Assembly: GCA_937968015.1 (NCBI GenBank)
Contig: CALBSO010000098.1
Span: forward strand, 1-5,910
From: an uncultured Thermomicrobia bacterium
GTDB taxonomy: Bacteria; Chloroflexota; Chloroflexia; Thermomicrobiales; JALYUS01
Reading direction: 5' to 3'
Length of the DNA: 5,910 bases
In this document: one piece after another, positions 4,690 to 5,910 of the stretch
Layout of the letters: every line of letters starts with the position of its first letter
Position numbering within the stretch: position 1 is the stretch's first letter
The notes under the pieces: generated by a model
Told to the model about the DNA's origin: nothing
Databases searched by the model: none
Seen by the model: the letters and a program-made list of their open reading frames with translations, nothing else
Program-made: the position numbers and the translations under genes

Positions 4690-4962
4690 TCAGTCGGACA
4701 CATCCGCGCGCGATGACGCCGACGCGTGCCGCTCCCGCCGTCCGACGATCACGCCGCGCGCGATGGTATACTCGGTCGCGTAGCCGCACGCCGCATGGTG
4801 GGTGTGGATTTCCCCACTCATCTTCGTGTGCAGTTTCACCGTCTGTAGCAGCGGCTCGATGTCATCGCCGTCGCAGCGAAGATCCTTGCTCTGCCATCCG
4901 GTGAGCGTCGCACCGCACTTCGCGCATGGATACGTGCCCGCAATTTCGATATACATGCCCAT
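4690..4962 (-). CDS. Small Cys/His-rich, probable zinc-binding protein, 90 aa
   Basis: No named family recognised. Potential metal ligands are Cys13 and Cys16 (PCAKCG, a classical knuckle), Cys30 (RCDG), His53, His55 and His56 (IHTHH), and Cys59 (AACGY). Two Cys pairs or a Cys/His set could hold one zinc ion, giving a ribbon-like fold. Between them, IEPLLQTVKLHTKMSGEIHTHH alternates like beta strands. The last ~20 residues (RRERHASASSRADVSD) are polar and likely disordered. The ATG at 4962 is chosen because GGAGG (4971-4975) lies 8 bases upstream; a GTG at 4980 is in frame but precedes that site. It begins 20 bases after higA ends, so it is most likely the third gene of the higBA operon. Whether it modulates the toxin-antitoxin pair or is unrelated cargo cannot be told. 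Confidence 0.8.
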   Translation of the reverse strand: MGMYIEIAGTYPCAKCGATLTGWQSKDLRCDGDDIEPLLQTVKLHTKMSGEIHTHHAACGYATEYTIARGVIVGRRERHASASSRADVSD

Positions 4963-4982
4963 CGTTTTGTCCTCCGGCACGC

Positions 4983-5342
4983 TCAGCCATGCGCCGCGAC
5001 ACGGGGCGTCGGCGCCGCATCGGGTGTGTGCGTGACCCGCACCTCAAGCGAGAAATCGTTCCCCAGCGCCTGCACATAGCGCCGCAGACTCGTCAGCGTG
5101 TAGGCGTCGTAGCCGCGCTTCTCCATCCGCGCGACTTGCGCCTGCGACACTCCCAGCCGCTCTGCCAGTTCCTTTTGCGTCAGTCCGGCCGCCTGGCGCG
5201 CCTCCACGAGTTGCAGCCAGAGGGCGCTCTTGGCCCCTTCCTCTTCATAGATCGCCTGGTAGCCGGAGGTTGCCTGCAAGCGCGCGTGCCATGCCTGATA
5301 GCTCGCTTGTCCTTGTGCGGTGGGATTGTCTTTTTTTGCCAT
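4983..5342 (-). CDS. higA: HigA-type antitoxin, XRE helix-turn-helix protein, 119 aa
   Basis: The antitoxin and autorepressor of the higBA pair. The N-terminal 40 residues (QAWHARLQATSGYQAIYEEEGAKSA) form the charged, toxin-contacting part seen in this family. Residues about 45-96 are an XRE domain with the textbook motif GLTQKELAERLGVSQAQVARMEKR, then the LTSLRRYVQALG helix and a short strand SLEVRV. The C-terminal 15 residues are Pro/Ala-rich. The true start is the ATG at 5342: a perfect AAGGAGGTGA (5351-5360) precedes it by about 11 bases, whereas the in-frame GTG at 5354 lies inside that ribosome-binding site. It begins 4 bases after the higB stop, so the toxin gene is translated first and the pair is coupled. 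The next gene follows after 20 bases. Confidence 0.92.
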   Translation of the reverse strand: MAKKDNPTAQGQASYQAWHARLQATSGYQAIYEEEGAKSALWLQLVEARQAAGLTQKELAERLGVSQAQVARMEKRGYDAYTLTSLRRYVQALGNDFSLEVRVTHTPDAAPTPRVAAHG

Positions 5343-5346
5343 TCGT

Positions 5347-5712
5347 TCATTCACCTCCTTCGCGTGCCAGGAAACTCGTCAGTCGGGTCCGCGCGACATC
5401 GATCTCGCGCCGTGGGGTCTTCTGCGTCTTCTTCTGGAAGCCGTGCAGGAAGAGGATACGCCTGCCCGGCAGGAAGGCGTAGAGGAGCCGAAAGATGTTC
5501 GTGTTGCTCTCCCGGCGCAACTCCCAGATCCGCTCCTCCAGATGCTTGACCAACGGCTCGCGTGCCTGGGTGTTGCGCAGCAGGAGTTGTTCAATCGACC
5601 AATCGAACCGGGCCTGCGTCCGCACGTCCAGCGAAGAGAGAAACTCCCCGACCGGATCATGCCCGCTTTGCTCGGTGTAGAAGACGATTGTCCATCCTTG
5701 TTCACCCACCAT
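5347..5712 (-). CDS. higB: HigB/RelE-superfamily toxin (phage Gp49-like), 121 aa
   Basis: The toxin of a HigBA pair; such proteins are RelE-fold RNases that cut mRNA on the ribosome. The sequence follows the phage-derived Gp49-like family closely: WTIVFYTEQSGHDPVGEFLSSL (7-28), a central helix, then KHLE (56-59), IWELR (62-66), NIFRLLY (72-78), ILFLHGF (86-92) and the signature KKTQKTP (94-100) followed by the EIDVARTRLTSFL helix. The basic and His/Phe positions usually linked to RNA binding and cleavage are present, so it looks functional. I start it at 5712 because the ATG at 5721 overlaps the -10 of the promoter at 5720-5749 and would not be transcribed; a start at 5721 adds three residues. 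There is no Shine-Dalgarno, consistent with a leaderless or nearly leaderless mRNA. Its last codons carry the higA ribosome-binding site. Confidence 0.92.
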   Translation of the reverse strand: MVGEQGWTIVFYTEQSGHDPVGEFLSSLDVRTQARFDWSIEQLLLRNTQAREPLVKHLEERIWELRRESNTNIFRLLYAFLPGRRILFLHGFQKKTQKTPRREIDVARTRLTSFLAREGGE

Positions 5713-5719
5713 GATACGC

Positions 5720-5756
5720 ATTTTAGTATATCGGCGACCGCGTTGTCAATCACAAC
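5720..5756 (-). promoter_or_regulatory. higBA promoter with overlapping inverted-repeat operator candidate
   Basis: On the minus strand a perfect TTGACA (5744-5749) and TAAAAT (5720-5725) are separated by 18 bases. A second hexamer, TATACT (5725-5730), gives an alternative with TTGTGA (5750-5755) at 19 bases. The -35 lies in a perfect inverted repeat GTTGT-N5-ACAAC (5742-5756), the expected place for HigA repression. The ATG at 5712 sits 7 bases after the -10, the geometry of leaderless transcription. Confidence 0.65.
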
Positions 5757-5818
5757 TGCCGTACACCAACTCTTTGCGCCGCATTTCTCACCCGCCATTC
5801 CCGATCGCCCCATGGAGA

Positions 5819-5910
5819 TTACTCGGCCATCCGCAAATACTGGTAGAGGGTCTCGCGGCTGATCCCATACGCCCGCGCCACCGCCGCCTTCCCCTCCCCC
5901 GCAGCCACCC
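5819..5910 (-). CDS. C-terminal end of a probable serine recombinase/resolvase (partial)
   Basis: Only the last 29 codons and the TAA are in the window; the gene continues beyond 5910. The sequence VAAGEGKAAVARAYGISRETLYQYLR is the helix-turn-helix that ends many resolvases and invertases (GxxKxxxAxxxGISRxTLYxYL). It binds the recombination half-site, while the catalytic serine domain would lie upstream, outside the view. A transposase with the same kind of HTH is the main alternative. A recombinase directly beside two toxin-antitoxin pairs fits a mobile or integrated element. Confidence 0.65.
   Translation of the reverse strand, partial: VAAGEGKAAVARAYGISRETLYQYLRMAE

Noticed and set aside
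4060..4716. 218-aa open frame on the plus strand
   Set aside because: It lies antisense to the 93-aa gene and to the promoter of the 67-aa gene, has no ribosome-binding site, and its product has no domain-like pattern; it is a product of high GC.
4415..4789. 124-aa minus-strand frame that includes a plausible helix (PDEALARLLAKAVGEVSK) in the gap 4594-4689
   Set aside because: There is no start with a ribosome-binding site, and most of its length is an out-of-phase reading of the 93-aa and Cys/His-rich genes. The helix may be a relic, but I cannot support a gene.
4926..5549. 207-aa open frame on the plus strand
   Set aside because: It runs antisense through higA and most of higB, whose protein families are certain.
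5379..5813. 144-aa minus-strand frame starting upstream of higB
   Set aside because: It is higB read in another phase; the first 30 residues cover the higBA promoter and have no ribosome-binding site.
1..5910. CRISPR arrays, tRNA or rRNA genes, riboswitches
   Set aside because: I saw no regularly spaced repeats, no cloverleaf with a GTTCRANNC arm, and no conserved rRNA or riboswitch core on either strand.

Overview
The window looks like a gene-poor accessory or genomic-island segment of a GC-rich bacterium. Every gene I can support lies on the minus strand. The right part (about 3000-5910) is GC-rich (two 60-base rows counted by hand: 39/60 and 42/60), with strong Shine-Dalgarno sites and C/G-ending codons. 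The left part (about 1-2950) is visibly less GC-rich (row 1981-2040: 25/60). The small toxin-antitoxin families and the 93-aa conserved hypothetical remind me of Chloroflexota and similar thermophile-rich phyla, but that is an impression from protein style, not a taxonomic assignment.

Layout from the right end in the direction of transcription: (1) the last 29 residues of a protein with a resolvase/invertase-type helix-turn-helix run in from outside the window (5819-5910). (2) A toxin-first higB-higA pair (5712 to 4983) has its own promoter. It is followed at close spacing by a Cys/His-rich small protein (4690-4962) and, 96 bases on, by a 93-aa conserved hypothetical (4312-4593), probably one operon. 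(3) A 67-aa basic small protein (3901-4104) has a very good TTGACA promoter placed almost on its start codon. (4) A classical vapB-vapC pair (AbrB-fold antitoxin, PIN-domain RNase toxin; 3671 to 2998) has another near-consensus promoter. (5) A 250-base stretch without a confident gene marks the change in base composition. (6) An XRE-type regulator with a long basic C-terminal tail (2068-2532) sits behind a promoter and an AT-rich leader that also carries a small overlapping reading frame with the better ribosome-binding site. (7) A 439-base non-coding stretch holds operator-like inverted repeats and a promoter for the next unit. (8) A two-gene unit, XRE regulator (1029-1628) plus a 273-aa protein of unknown function (139-960), is closed by a strong intrinsic terminator (75-110).

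Functionally the window is a stack of small, separately promoted regulator/toxin cassettes beside a probable recombinase. vapBC and higBA are type II toxin-antitoxin systems: a labile DNA-binding antitoxin neutralises an RNase toxin and represses its own operon. The most open questions are the XRE plus unknown-protein unit at the left, which has the architecture of a regulated effector cassette without matching a family I know, and the two uncharacterised small proteins carried behind higBA. No tRNA, rRNA, CRISPR array or complete insertion sequence was seen.
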